Shown here: positions 33,415 to 45,674 of the stretch, piece after piece
Layout of the letters: every line of letters begins with the position of its first letter
How positions within the stretch are numbered: position 1 is the stretch's first letter
DNA from: Branchiostoma floridae
Taxonomy: Eukaryota > Chordata > Leptocardii > Amphioxiformes > Branchiostomatidae
DNA length: 64,000 bases
Direction: 5' to 3'
Assembly: GCF_000003815.2 (NCBI RefSeq)
Contig: NW_023365716.1
Coordinates: forward strand, 160,410 to 224,409
Translations under genes and position numbers: made by a program
The notes under the pieces: model-generated
What the model was told of the DNA's origin: nothing
Seen by the model: only the letters and a program-made list of their open reading frames with translations
Database searches by the model: none

Positions 33415-34544
33415 TATCCAGAAGTAAAGATTGATTCTTCTTCATAGTAACCCAAAACATTTGAGTGGCTCTTAGAGCCTTGTTTTGTGGTAAATCTGAA
33501 GTAAATGCAAGGAAAAAACGATCCCAACAAATTCCAGTTTAGACTTGCTAACGCTTGATACCATTTTCACAAGCCTCCCTGCAGAATTGGAATTTCACGC
33601 AAAGCCGAGGCGCCTGAGCTGAGAAAAGCTGCCCTGCAGCACTTTCCTTGAGAAACTATCTTAAGATTACCTTTATGGTCTCTGGAGAAATCCTTGCTTG
33701 CAATAAAACTTCTTCAACCCGCGCATATCTATCTTCAAGTCGGTTCACACGTTACTTATAACACTCTATTATTATAGGGTGACAATGCAACAAAGAGGAA
33801 GCTTTACTATACACAGCAAAGCAGTCAGAAATCGAAGACGTCTTTGGCTTTCTCATAGAACGCGCTGACGTTCGCAAGACTAAGCTCATGGAAACAAAGA
33901 AAGAAACTCGCTAGCCTGCAGTCTCCTCCAGATTTGAGATTCACTCGCGATTTCTTCCTTAAAAGCTCGTTTCTTTGTCCGCAACCGATCTATCTTGGTG
34001 CCTTCCATTTCCATGCAAAAATTTCAAGATTGTATGGTGGATACAAGTCAGCGTCGAGAGAGGATTCCATCCTTAAAAGCAAGTTCTATCGACCAAGATA
34101 AAAAGAGAATCCATGTTCTCCAGAAAGTGTGTTTGATATCTGTGACAGTTCGTAGTTGTAATGCTAATGGAGAAGTTTTGAGGGAACAATTATCAATATA
34201 TCTACATGTTTATGGATATTGACCTAATTTGTATCACTTTTTTGCTTAAGTGCTCATTAATTTAATCATAATAAACCAGAGGTAGAATCGCGATCTGAAT
34301 GATGTAGATTTAAACTGCATTTTCAAGAAATGGTAAGTGTCTGTCATTCACCAGTGCGTAGATGATTTTTCCCTGTTTGAAAAAAAAGAGCGATCCGTTA
34401 TTTCTTCATCCCTTCATTAAAAACTACATTAAGACCAGATTCCCGGTCTCCAGCAGACCTCGAGCCTAAAAAAAGTTCCTTACTCCCACCAGACCCATTT
34501 ATCTCGGCACGGTTCCTTCAGAAACTACATTAAGATTGTAGCGA
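33415..34544. other. NCS intron with decayed repeat units
   Basis: Pieces such as CTACATTAAGA, CTCCAGATTTGAGATT and GCAACCGATCTAT recur at ~200-bp spacing and foreshadow the array that follows. No exon recognised. Confidence 0.4.
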
Positions 34545-35040
34545 CGCTAAAAGCACTCCTTGCACCAGAATTCCTAGAAGATTTCACCAATGATAAAACA
34601 CTTTTCGGTCTACATCACAAAGTCTAAAAGGAATTCCCTGCTTGCTCCCAAACCGATCTATATATCCGTACATTCGGAAAATATTGTGGCAATGCTTTAA
34701 GCACTCCTTGCACCAGATTCCCAAGAAGATTTCAGCCACGATAAAACACTTTTCTGTCTACATCTTTTTGGTCTAAAAGGAATTCCCTGCTTGCTCCCAA
34801 ACCGCTCTATATATCCATGCATTCGGAAAATATTGTGGCAATGCTTTAAGCACTCCTTGCACCAGATTCCCAAGAAGATTTCAGCCATGATAAAATGTTT
34901 TTCTGACTACATCTTGGCGGTCTACAAGGAATTCCCTGCTTGCTCCCAAACCGATCTATATCCATGCATTCGGAAAAGATTGTGGTAATGGTTAAAGCAC
35001 TCCTTGCGCCAGATTTCAAAGATGATAAGAAGTTTCACCG
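34545..35040. repeat. Tandem array, ~146-151-bp unit, four copies
   Basis: AGCACTCCTTGC recurs at about 34552, 34698, 34849 and 34998. Each unit holds AGAAGATTTCA, AAGGAATTCCCTGCTTGCTC, CCAAACCG(A/C)TCTATAT and TTCGGAAAA(T/G)ATTGTGG. Units 2 and 3 are nearly identical. Confidence 0.85.
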
Positions 35041-36065
35041 CAGACCAATTCATCTTAGTCACCTGTTTCTTAGCCAATATGCCAGCAATGCCAAAGATCA
35101 CTGCTTGAATCAGAACCGTGGTCTCTATAAGGATTGCGGCCCTGTAAAGTCACGGCGGTGAACATGTTGATTTATGGGACAAATCACCAGCCAAAGGCGC
35201 CGGGGCGAAGTCCAGCAGATTATCAGCTTTATAAATAGACATTGAGCGCCAAGTACGCGCCTGGGATGGATTGATCTCGTCTTAAGATGCTTTGAAGAAA
35301 ATTTTCTTCTGCGAACTCAATTTCATGGGCCTTTCAGAAGGTCTCTGCAGGCGAACTTGCACGATGGTTGAAATATGTGATAAGTTGGAAAATGTTGAGA
35401 ACAAAGAGATATCAATAGAAGCTTTACCTAAGATAAAGTAAAAGGCATTGCAAGTATCTCAGGGGTAAGATTTGATTTTCTGTCAGGTAAAAGATTTAGT
35501 AAGTATGTTTGGCCGGACAGAAATTGATTTTATGAATACATCAATGTGCGCAAAATAAGCAAATAAGAAAGTTCTAGATCTTCTGGACTTTCAAAAGGTC
35601 TCTACCGCCTAATTTTCACGACGGTTGAAATGAATTGCAGAACGAAGATGTCTACAATGTATTGTAACAATAGACCATAGCAACGGGTATTACAAAAAAT
35701 GTACAATGATCAACGTAAGGAAGTTCTAAATCTTCTGGGTGGTTTTGTCAAAAACGAAAAGTAATATATGACATATACCAGCTGGTTGGACACAATTCTT
35801 CTTGCTTTTAGCTCTCTGAGTTTACAAACATCTAACATGTCTTCAAAATAAACGACGAAAATATACCGGAGCTTGACCGTCTTTACTACAGCCTTTGTTC
35901 GGTTCGAATGACCAACAATTAGGGCTAGCCTCGTACCCAATGTCACAACGGTTGCAGAACTGTAAAAAAAAAAAAAACTAAGCACACGTTGCAATTTTTA
36001 ATAGGTTTGTCTGACATCCGTGAATAGTTTCATCAGGTTGATAGATCACTGAAGAAAGAAAAGAG
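35041..36065. other. NCS intron, no feature recognised
   Basis: A diverged pair sharing GG(C/A)CTTTCA(G/A)AAGGTCTCT occurs at about 35329 and 35587. No supported exon. Confidence 0.4.
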
Positions 36066-36225
36066 ACTTTATTGACAACCACAGCTTTATTTTCGGCGAC
36101 TTTTCGGTGACCGCCTGTCACCTTCCTCAGGGCAATTCTGACTGGTTCACGTTGTACATTGTACACATATTGCTGCGGTGCAATGTGAACCAGTCAGAAA
36201 TAAACCTGTGATTGTTGACACCTGG
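36066..36225. repeat. Inverted pair of Penelope-style 3' ends
   Basis: TTTATTGACAACCACAG and TTCTGACTGGTTCACGTTGT on the left are mirrored by GTGCAATGTGAACCAGTCAGAA and AAACCTGTGATTGTTGACA on the right. The left copy also has the CCTGTCACCTTCCTCAG module found at 6455-6510 in the other orientation. The right copy lacks it. Confidence 0.55.
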
Positions 36226-37515
36226 TAGATGCCACTTCTGTAGAATAGTTCAAAGCCGGGGTAGCCAAGCATTACGGCTCCCTCAGCTCTTCCCAGCTGT
36301 ACGACCTAGTCATGCCCTAGCAGTATATCATGTACAGCACTACACTTTTTTGTTTGTTGAATGAATTTGTTTTTCACTTCGCCATTTTGTCTTACCACCA
36401 TCGGTCATGCTAGGGCAACCTCACTCCCCTGGGCACAAAGTCCCGCGAGGGGCATTGCCAGTACCAAGTATGGTGCACTCTCACTGGACGTGGAGCACAC
36501 TTGCGGAATCGCTGCGTTCGTTCACTGCGTCACTGTTTTGTTATTTTTTCCATTTTTTTATAATTTAGATATTCCGTAATACGTAAAAGTATGACATAGA
36601 AGACGACAAAATACACAACAAGTAATAAATTTGTTCTTTATCCCTGAAATTCGTTGAGTACCTTCCGAATCCAGCAATGCCGCAAGCGTGACCCAGTGAG
36701 ACTCCAGTGAGACTGCTCCTGTAGATGTAGATGTAGATGTGAAAAACAGAGTCTCTTTATTCAGGTTGGGCCGACAGTTCCGTCCATAAATCCCCCGTGC
36801 TTCCTGTCCATGACCCATCAGTGTCTTCTCATCCTCCTGGAGCTACATTAGGAAGCGGCCATCCATCACTCACTATGATCTCCTGAGGAAGGGCGGCCTG
36901 TTTTTTTCCGTCCAATGCTTCAGCGGTTCGGAATTATAACGACCTAATTTAACATGTAGCTACTGCGTATCTTCAATGATTGTTTGAATATTTTCCTACA
37001 GACTCAAAAAGTTGAGTCCCATCTATAGGGAACATGTGAAGCATGTTACGTTACACTGTTTCCTTTGTCCGTCCATTACTCCAGCGGTTTGGAATTGTAA
37101 CGATCTGATTCAAAATATTCGAATGGAGACTCTTCTGTGTCAATTCATAGTTGAGCAAAGCTTAAAACTGTCCAACTATAATTTAAGATATGGTTACTGC
37201 ATATCTTCAATAATTGCTTTCATACAGTAATAATTATTTTCATACATTCTCTTTAACATAACTCCCATCGGGAGAATACAGGTAGATTTTAAGTTACACT
37301 TAAGTTACTGATTTTATGCTTTCTTCAGGTCCAACCTCCGTTATTCATTAAAAGTTTTTGCTTCTACTTATCTTCATAGCAGTCTCCCCTGCTTGTCCCT
37401 CGCCGCGCGCTCAGTGATTTATGATGCGGGCCATCACAACCCGCCACCCATTTAGTCCCTTCAGTTAACTTGAGTAAATGATTTTCAAGGGAACAGTATA
37501 CTGGAGAAGATATTT
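36226..37515. other. NCS intron, no gene recognised
   Basis: Includes TTTTTTCCGTCCAATGCTTC at about 36901 and TTTGTCCGTCCATTACTCCA at about 37063, a small diverged duplicate with CAGCGGTT(C/T)GGAATT. No exon supported. Confidence 0.4.
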
Positions 37516-38530
37516 ACGTCTGTCTGTATCTGTATCTATATAGCCGGTATAACCGCCGTTAGGCGTAACACACCAGCTTCTGTATCTGTATCTATATAGC
37601 CGGTATAACCGCCGTTAGGCGTAACACACCAGCTTCTGTATCTGTATCTATATAGTCGGTATAACCGCCGTTCGGCGTAACACACCAGCTTCTGTATCTG
37701 TATCTATATAGCCGGTATAACCGCCCTTCGGCGTAACACACCAGCTTCTGTATCTGTATCTATATAGCCGGTATAACCGCCGTTCGGCGTAACACACCAG
37801 CTTCTGTATCTGTATCTATATAGCCGGTATAACCGCCGTTCGGCGTAACACACCAGCTTCTGTATCTGTATCTATATAGCCGGTATAACCGCCCTTCGGC
37901 GTAACACACCAGCTTCTGTATCTGTATCTATATAGCCGGTATAACCGCCGTTCGGCGTAACACACCAGCTTCTGTATCTGTATCTATATAGCCGGTATAA
38001 CCGCCGTTCGGCGTAACACACCAGCTTCTGTATCTGTATCTATATAGTCGGTATAACCGCCCTTAGGCGTAACACACCAGCTTCTGTATCTGTATCTATG
38101 TAGCCGGTATAACCGTCATTCAGTGTAACACACCAGCTTCTGTATCTGTATCTATATAGCCGGTATAACCGCCATTCGGTGTAACACACCAGCTTCTGTA
38201 TCTGTATCTATATAGCCGGTATAACCACCCTTCGGCGTAACACACCAGCTTCTGTATCTGTATCTATATAGCCGGTATAACCGCCATTAGGCGTAACACA
38301 CCAGCTTCTGTATCTGTATCTATATAGCCGGTATAACCGCCGTTCGGCGTAACACACCAGCTTCTGTATCTGTATCTATATAGCCGGTATAACCGCCGTT
38401 AGGCGTAACACACCAGCTTCTGTATCTGTATCTATATAGTCGGTATAACCGCCCTTCGGCGTAACACACCAGCTTCTGTATCTGTATCTATATAGCCGGT
38501 ATAACCGCACTTCGCGTAACACACCAGCTT
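37516..38530 (+). repeat. 56-bp minisatellite, about 18 units
   Basis: Unit: CTTCTGTATCTGTATCTATA then TAGCCGGTATAACCGCCGTT and CGGCGTAACACACCAG, almost without length change. Variation centres on the palindrome CGCCGTTCGGCG (variants CCTTCGG, GTTAGG, ATTCGG). The right edge runs directly into unique DNA (38531-38575) that also flanks the single unit at 17418-17525, so the array arose by expansion inside a dispersed element. A decayed relative lies near 55540-55605. Confidence 0.95.
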
Positions 38531-38739
38531 CTCAGGCACGCGGCGCGGCAGCAGCTGGTTATATTACACCGAACGACCCGTCACACCTAACTTTTGCACA
38601 TCTATCTGCAAGCGTTCTTTAAAACTACCCAGAGAAGATGCCCCTACTGTACTTGGTGATAACAAATTCCACTCCACGTCTTGCCAGTAAGAGTCATATG
38701 TGGTAAAATTTATTCCGTAGGCGAAAAGATATTATATAA

Positions 38740-40560
38740 AATAGTCGCACAAAAAATAAAAGCTAAAGATATCTGGAAGCAGCAATCCGACACTTAAGTC
38801 TCCAGAGGTAGGAAAAGACCGTGAAAAGTGTCACGGGACAATTCTGCCAGCCAATTTTCATCAGGGATCATTGTACTTCGAAACGCTAATGGTGCTTTTC
38901 GCAGAAGCTTGCTTGGAACCTTTCAACCTTTGATTGTTTTGACACCTGTTTTTCATAATCCATTAAACTTAAATGAACGATAACTAAATTTGCTTCAAAC
39001 TGCTAATTGGGTCTCAACAGAACTCAAATGGCGGTAACATCTATTCTGCGGGCATGACGCTTTTATTGATCCTTTGGGAACAAATTTATATGAAAAAAAA
39101 AATCAAGCCACACCTAGAAGCAGCTATTTGTCAATACAATCTCCAGAGGTGAAAGGGACCGGGACAAAGTGTCTAGGGACAATTTTACCCGCCAATTTTC
39201 ACCAGGGATCATTGAGACTGAGAGTACTTTGAAACGCTAATGGTGCTTTTCGCAGAAGCTTGCTTGGAACCTTTCAACCTTTAATTGTCTTTGACACCTG
39301 TTTTTCATAATCCATTAAACTTAAATGAACGATAACTAAATTTGTTTCAAACTAATTGAGTCTCGAGAGCAGTAACTTCTATTCTGAAGGCATGATGACA
39401 TTATTGATTCTTTGGGTACAAATTCATATGAAACAAAAAAATCAAAGCCACACCTAGAAGTAGTTATTTCTCACTACAGTCTCAGATGTCAAAGGGACCG
39501 GGATAAAGTGTCTCGGGACAATTTTACCCGCCAATTTTCACCAGGGATCATTGAGACTGAGAGTACTTTGAAACGCTAATGGTGCTTTTCGCAGAAGCTT
39601 GCTTGGAACCTTTCAACCTTTAATTGTCTTTGACACCTGTTTTTCATAATCCATTAAACTTAAATGAACGATAACTAAATTTGTTTCAAACTAATTGAGT
39701 CTCGAGAGCAGTAACTTCTATTCTGAAGGCATGATGACATTATTGATTCTTTGGGTACAAATTCATATGAAACAAAAAAATCAAAGCCACACCTAGAAGT
39801 AGTTATTTCTCACTACAGTCTCAGATGTCAAAGGGACCGGGATAAAGTGTCTCGGGACAATTTTACCCGCCAATTTTCACCAGGGATCATTGAGACTGAG
39901 AGTATTTTGAAACGCTAATAGCGCTAAGCTTGCTTGGAACCTTTCAACCTTTAATTGTCTTTGACACCTGTTTTTCATAATCCATTAAACTGAAATGAAC
40001 GATAACTGAATTTGCTTCAAACTAATTGAGTCTCGAGAGCAGTAACTTCTATTCTGCAGGCATTGGGACTTTATTGATTCTTTGGGTACAAATTCATATG
40101 AAACAACAAAAAAATCAAGCCAAACCTAGAAGCAGCTATTTGTCACTACAGTCTCAGATGTGAAAGGGACCGGGATGAAGTGTCTCGGGACAATTTTTCC
40201 CGCCAATTTTCACCAGGGATCATTTAGAGTGCTTTCAAACGCTAATTGTGTTTTTTGCATTAGCTTGCTGGGAACCCTTTAACCTTTAATTGTCTTTGAC
40301 ACCTGTTTTTCATAATCCATTAAACTTAAATGAACGATATCTAAATTTGCTTCAAACTGCTAATTGTGTCTCAACAGCACTCAAGAGCGGTAACATCTAT
40401 TCTGCAGGTATTGATCCTTTGGGTACAAATTTATATGAAACAAAAAAATCAAAGCCATACCTAGAAGTTATTTGTCACTACAGTCTCAAGAGCAAGAAGG
40501 GACCACAACAGATTGTCTTGGGACAAACCTGGCCGTCAACTTTCGGCAGGGTGCAATGAG
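38740..40560 (+). repeat. ~330-350-bp satellite, five copies
   Basis: CCTGTTTTTCATAATCCATT recurs at about 38945, 39297, 39637, 39967 and 40304. Each unit also has GGGACAATTTTACCCGCCAA, TTTTCACCAGGGATCATT, CGCTAATGGTGCTTTTCGCA and TTTGGGTACAAATTCATATG. Copies two and three are nearly identical, outer copies more diverged, as expected for unequal exchange. No transposase or terminal repeats. Confidence 0.9.
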
Positions 40561-43049
40561 ATTTGTGCACTTCCATCGGTTTTTCTGCATTGAGACCGCA
40601 CTGAGAGGCGTCGCCGTTTCTACATTAATGGTGATTGCATTTCTTGGAACCTTGGCTCGCTGTGGCAGTGGAAGAGTACCATTAGGCCACATTCGTTTGT
40701 TCTCATGACATCGTTGCGTGCTTTTATCCCGAAATAATACACGCTTTTGTTCGACATTGCTTCAGACACATTAGTGGGCAGTCACGCTACCTTAATCTAA
40801 CAATGTGAATATTTAAATTTTTCCTCAAACCATTTATTTTATTTTAATAAGATGGGGCTTGATAGAGTTCTGATCAATGCTACCAACAATATCAATCCCA
40901 CAACTAAATAAACAAAGTGCTAACCAACCTACAAACCAACCACCTAACCATCCAACTACAAACATTGAAACAAACCTTTAAACCCCAACCTAGAATAAAA
41001 ACTACGACTACGAACCAACCTTCAAAGTGACCAACCAACAATTTATAAGACAACCCGAAACAAAAGTAAACCCTCCTTCAGGGATGCAATAACTTTTGCA
41101 AGGTACAGTACTATATGATCCCCCATAAGCGTAGGCAGCACAAACTGTCAAAATGTATACCGTAATGTACGGACAAACAGATGTGTATCTTCAGGCTGTA
41201 TCTAGATATTGGAAAACCTCCGACCTCCTCCGGCGAAGAAGGAAGAAACTGTCAAAGCCACGGTCTGTCTTATGCAATATTTTCAGAGTGAAGATACTTT
41301 CAATATGACAGCACAAAGAAGAAAACCCACTCCTACACGCGGAGATATACCCCGAAGCCTTATAGAGATTCTACCGTGCAGTATATTAGTATCATTACTT
41401 TCAGCACGTAGTTTTGTTGAAGAAAATGACTGACAAGATGTATAAATCAAAGTTTTATAGCCTGCTGGTTGCATGTTACATTTGGGCCCATGAGAATTCT
41501 TCCTCTTTCTTCCATTAGCGTCTTCGAGAAGAGATTCAGAAAGTAAAGACATGGGGGGCACTATGCTGTCTTGATGTGGTCCTTATCTTACCTTGGGGGA
41601 TTCCTTACCTAATAAGTAACTTGAGTAGTTGCAAACCATTCAGGAGATAGAAAGAGATGTCTGTCGTTGCCACACATCAGCCCTGTGGTGATTTATTATC
41701 TTTAGTTATAGGTTTCTTTTTATTACAGGCTCAACGGCATCTATAGTTTATATCTAGATGGGATTTTAGAAAGCAACCAGAAAGCGAATCCCAGGAGCGT
41801 ACAGTCGTACTTTCGCCGTGTTGGTCAAGAGCTGCTTCTTTCATTTAAATTTCAACCAGAAACAGCGCCATGAGCTAGTAAAGACAGAGACAAATTCCCC
41901 TGTACAGCAAGACTACATGCAATTCCCGTGTTCAATAAAACAGATTTGAGCACAGACATACAAAGATTAGCTGTTTATTTTTCAACAAATGTAAATTTAA
42001 TCTTTATCCGTGGTGTAACACATACTATGTGTTTACAAAAATCTCAATATCGCAATTTGACACCGCCTTCCGTAGAATTGAGTTCCCTAAATACTGAACA
42101 TTTAGTTTAAAAATGACGGATATGGGTTACCTCGCGGATAAATGTACACTAGAGATTCTCAGATCTACTTTTCCTACAATGTGCTGATTTATTGTAACAC
42201 GATAACTATGGTCTACTGATCAAATTTTATAGTATCTTCAAGACGAAGTAATTTGACTAAAATTATTTCGAGTAAACGTCATTCGCTTGGAAGAAATGTC
42301 AAAGTTTGTTACGAATGCATCTAGATTACTGTGTTACCCCAATTTGTGGAGCGCAAAAAAAAACACAAGAAAAAATGATTGAATTTTGACGTTGCCTTGA
42401 CCTCTAGAAAATTGCCGTCAACCTCGAGAAGAAAAACGAGAAAATTATGAATCAGCCGAGCTATAAACTCCACAGCATGGCCAAGGACGTCCATAACATA
42501 TGGGTAACTACTAGAATGTAACCCCCAGTAACCCCTAATAACCTCAGGCGCCCAAGAAAGTAGGGCTATGGCCTCATTACAAGTCAGAGATAAAGAACAA
42601 ATGACGTCAAACAAATGAAGATGGCTCGATGTACCAGACAGAAAAACATTCTGGGCGATTTTTTAATCGGATATGCGACCTACATCTCACACAATTCTGC
42701 CCGGGGCTTCTGTAATGACATACACGCCAATCGAACGCTCTAGGCATCAAATCTATCTCTTTGAAGTAATTAGAAAAAGACGTCGAAGACGGACGATCTA
42801 TGATTGTAGTCTAGATATGTCTCTCTATACAGGTTCGTCAGTTGAATCGAAGTACAACTTGTCATTCTGTCTGAACCTTTGAAAATTACATGTTATTAAG
42901 GAACGGATTGTGCTTTATTAATATATCAGAAAAGAGTTCCCATATTTTGAACATCTTGATGCAACGGATAAATTTCTATTTTTGATGCGCCTAGATAAAC
43001 CCTGTATATTAAACATTATTTGTTCCTATATCTACCTGTACAAAGAAGC
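40561..43049. other. NCS intron; ACC-rich patch at 40915-41040
   Basis: CCAACC/CTAACC low-complexity DNA at 40915-41040. The remainder has only short open frames without resemblance or splice context. Confidence 0.45.
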
Positions 43050-43210
43050 GAGAAGATGTAGATCACCCTGTTAGCTTAGTCCCTACAATTAGTTAAATTG
43101 TATCTTGTTGTCTCTGTATATGTCTGTTATGTCTGTTATCAGTGACCTGCACCTAGCCCGTCGAGGCATGAATGCACAATAAAGGTCTTTCATTCATTCA
43201 TTCATTCATT
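43050..43210 (+). mobile_element. Non-LTR retrotransposon 3' tail
   Basis: GACCTGCACCTAGCCCGTCG, AATGCACAATAAAGGTCTTT and a (CATT)n run (43191-43210). An AATAAAG followed by a short tandem tail is typical of CR1/L2-type 3' ends. No coding sequence is attached. Confidence 0.55.
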
Positions 43211-43288
43211 AACGGGGAACGCTCTGAAGGATATGGAGAATGTAGACGAGCTATATAAATGAACAGTGGGCATTGACAAAGGGCTTTT

Positions 43289-43974
43289 ATGTTTGTAGTT
43301 TTGACCAGAAATATGTGTTATGCTTCATCACTCTGGATGCGGCTTATCTCAGTATCTAGCGTTCGTTGTATATGCCTTTATATGGTGGTCAATGGTGTTT
43401 TAATAGATGTGAATAATGGCCAACAGTACACAGTCAAACATAAAGAAGCTTATCCCACCAGACAAAACTCTTTGGCGGTAATGTTTTCACGTATGTTCTC
43501 TAGAGGCTGTCCATCTGAAGACCATTCCTGTCAGTTTTATGGCCGTGTGGGCCATTTAAATGACTGTTGGTCTATTCATCACAGTCTAAAGCTAAAGGCA
43601 CAACCCGCCGTACGTGCAATTTGTCCGTTTTTGGAAGGCCACGTCCGCCACGTATTTCTGAAAACGTTCGGACTGTACAGGGCAGGCGCGTCGCCCGTTC
43701 CGGCACGTGTAGGGGGCGAATTCGCAGCCCTATGGCACACAAAGTTTTGCCGGCACGTAAAGTTCTACGGCTTGTCTGCATGCTCCAAAATCCGTCGGAT
43801 TCCCTACGAGTTCGTACGGAGGCGGTACTTACCACGTACGGATCCCCAATGATTGCTCATGTTCGGGCACCTAGACAACACGTATTTGCACGTATGGCGG
43901 GTTGTGATATGGCTCTCACTCAAAACAGACGAGTCATCTTGGCGGCGACTCTTGCTGGCAACAAAGAGTACTGA
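43289..43974 (+). other. Two overlapping open frames, unrecognised
   Basis: Frames of 187 codons (43289-43852) and 135 codons (43567-43974) overlap in different phases within a locally GC- and CpG-richer block (about 43600-43930). The second contains GRPRPPRISENVRTVQ, faintly like the GRPR linker of mariner-type transposases, but no paired helices or DD(E/D) residues follow. A decayed transposon is the likeliest explanation; chance openness caused by high GC is possible. Not called a gene. Confidence 0.25.
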
Positions 43975-44035
43975 AATACCCTTACAGTCGTCTGCGTAGT
44001 AGCATATGTATAAAGGTTAGACATCCAGGTAATGA

Positions 44036-44300
44036 TGGTGCAATGGACTAGTGGGTAGAGTGCTCGCCTTGCGTTCGGTAGGTCATGAGTTCAATCCCCG
44101 GCCGAGTCATACCAAAGACTTTAAAAATGTTGTGTACTGCTATCTCTGGTCAGCACTCAGCATTCGGGTAACATTTTGAAGTTGAAAACACACCACTTAA
44201 CGTGGACTAGCCCCTTGCTGTAGTGACTGCACGAAGTTGTGTGGCCCAGGGCTACTGAAACGAAGGTGGGCGTCACTCTATGCACCATCTAGTGCGGGAA
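44036..44300 (+). mobile_element. tRNA-derived SINE, sense orientation
   Basis: The Pol III A box (TGGACTAGTGGGTAGAGTG, about 44044-44062) and B box (GAGTTCAATCC, 44087-44097) are correctly spaced. A body follows with TTTAAAAATGTTGTGTACTG, CTCAGCATTCGGG and CACTCTATGCACCATCTAGT. It lies in the NCS intron about 1.1 kb before the last exon. Confidence 0.75.
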
Positions 44301-45386
44301 GAACACTTAAATTCTTATCTAACTTAATGCAGGTAGTAAGATATGCCAAATACTTTCATTTGTAACAGATACTACTAATCAACAAAGAGATTGTTCACTG
44401 TATGATGACTCGCTGATATGCATAATGATAAAGATGGCAGTGGCATGATAGGTAACTACTTGCATGTGTTATGCCTTAAACTGTGTTTACAATTTTCACA
44501 AAAATGATCATAAAGATTGCAACCATAATTCTGTAGAATATCATAATTGTGATCTTCAGGATAGATATCATTTTTCTATCATTATGAGTCCTAAAAGTTC
44601 TTTGCCGTTAATGAATTAATTTTTTTTTTTTCATCGGGATGATCATGCCACTTCCTGGCGATATTCAATGTGTCCAGGTGGAAACCCCAGACATTAGCTA
44701 TCGACATTTTAAAAATATGTACTCCATATGTAAATATGGCTTGTAATGACTGATCTTTATTATCAATACATTCACACAATTGATATATGGCTTAAACATG
44801 TTTAAACGGCTAAACAAAGTTGCCATCCAGACAACAAACTGTGATGACATGGTAGTTTGAAGATGATATAGCGATGAAAGGTAACATTTAATATGATGAA
44901 ACTTTAAAAAAAAACTTTGCCACCAAATGCTTTGAGTAATTTGGAAACATATTACATTCATAGAAATAGGTTTACTCGATGGTATAGTATACTAATGGTA
45001 ATGTTCATTGGTTTGGTGTGTTTTGGTGAATAAATGGGGCTTTTAGGAGTTTTAAAATGGGCTGCAGTAGATATTAGTTGAATGATATGTAGTTCTCGGC
45101 ACTACGATGGGTCCCTCTGGACCATCTGAGAGAATAATATGTCACTATACGATGCAAAATAACTCCCTTAAGACTACTGTAATTTTGGTTTCATACGTCT
45201 TTGTGTAAATATAAAAATTGAGCGTATTAATCTCTAGCACAGTGTTAAAGGGTAAATGAATGGTTCTCTGGTTAATTTGTTAACTTATTGATTTTTGTTT
45301 TGATATATACCTATCAAGTTTCAGTTCGATGAGAGTTTCGGGTTATCTGAACTTAACCATTCGAATGTTGACCTTTGCCCCTGCAG
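44301..45386. other. NCS intron up to the last exon
   Basis: AT-rich DNA. The final acceptor is TTTGCCCCTGCAG at 45374-45386, with a good pyrimidine tract. Nothing else was recognised. Confidence 0.5.
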
Positions 45387-45599
45387 CTGATGTATGAACT
45401 CCAGCTGACCCGCAGGTTTGAGCCCGAAGACGCGGAGGAGATCAGGAGGGCGGAGTCCCACCTGGAGACCATGACTGAGCAGATTTTTCAGGCACTGGAC
45501 GAGGACAGAGACGGGCAGCTACAGATGAGAGAGTTTGTGGAGGGATTTAAGAGGAACCCCAGCCTCCTCAGACTGAACAGTGTGGACATTGGCACGTGA
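45387..45599 (+). CDS. NCS-like EF-hand protein, last coding exon (residues 145-214)
   Basis: Begins directly after a CCCCTGCAG acceptor in phase 0, matching the phase-0 donor at 25434, and ends TGA at 45597-45599. It encodes the EF3-EF4 linker (LMYELQLTRRFEPEDAEEIR), EF4 with canonical loop DEDRDGQLQMRE (residues 182-193), and the tail FKRNPSLLRLNSVDIGT. That tail parallels the hippocalcin-type FxxGxxxDPSIVRLL end. Linker length equals that of NCS proteins, so exon 25003-25434 plus this exon already make a complete protein and the extra EF3 copies are not needed. No AATAAA was found within about 130 bp; a foldback element with a nested mariner begins about 75 bp after the stop, so the 3' UTR may run into it. 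Confidence 0.88.
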   Translation: MMYELQLTRRFEPEDAEEIRRAESHLETMTEQIFQALDEDRDGQLQMREFVEGFKRNPSLLRLNSVDIGT

Positions 45600-45674
45600 C
45601 AACAGCGTGGATTTCACATGGGAACTGCGTGATGTTGACATGTCAATAAGATGGACCTTCTATAAAACACATTT

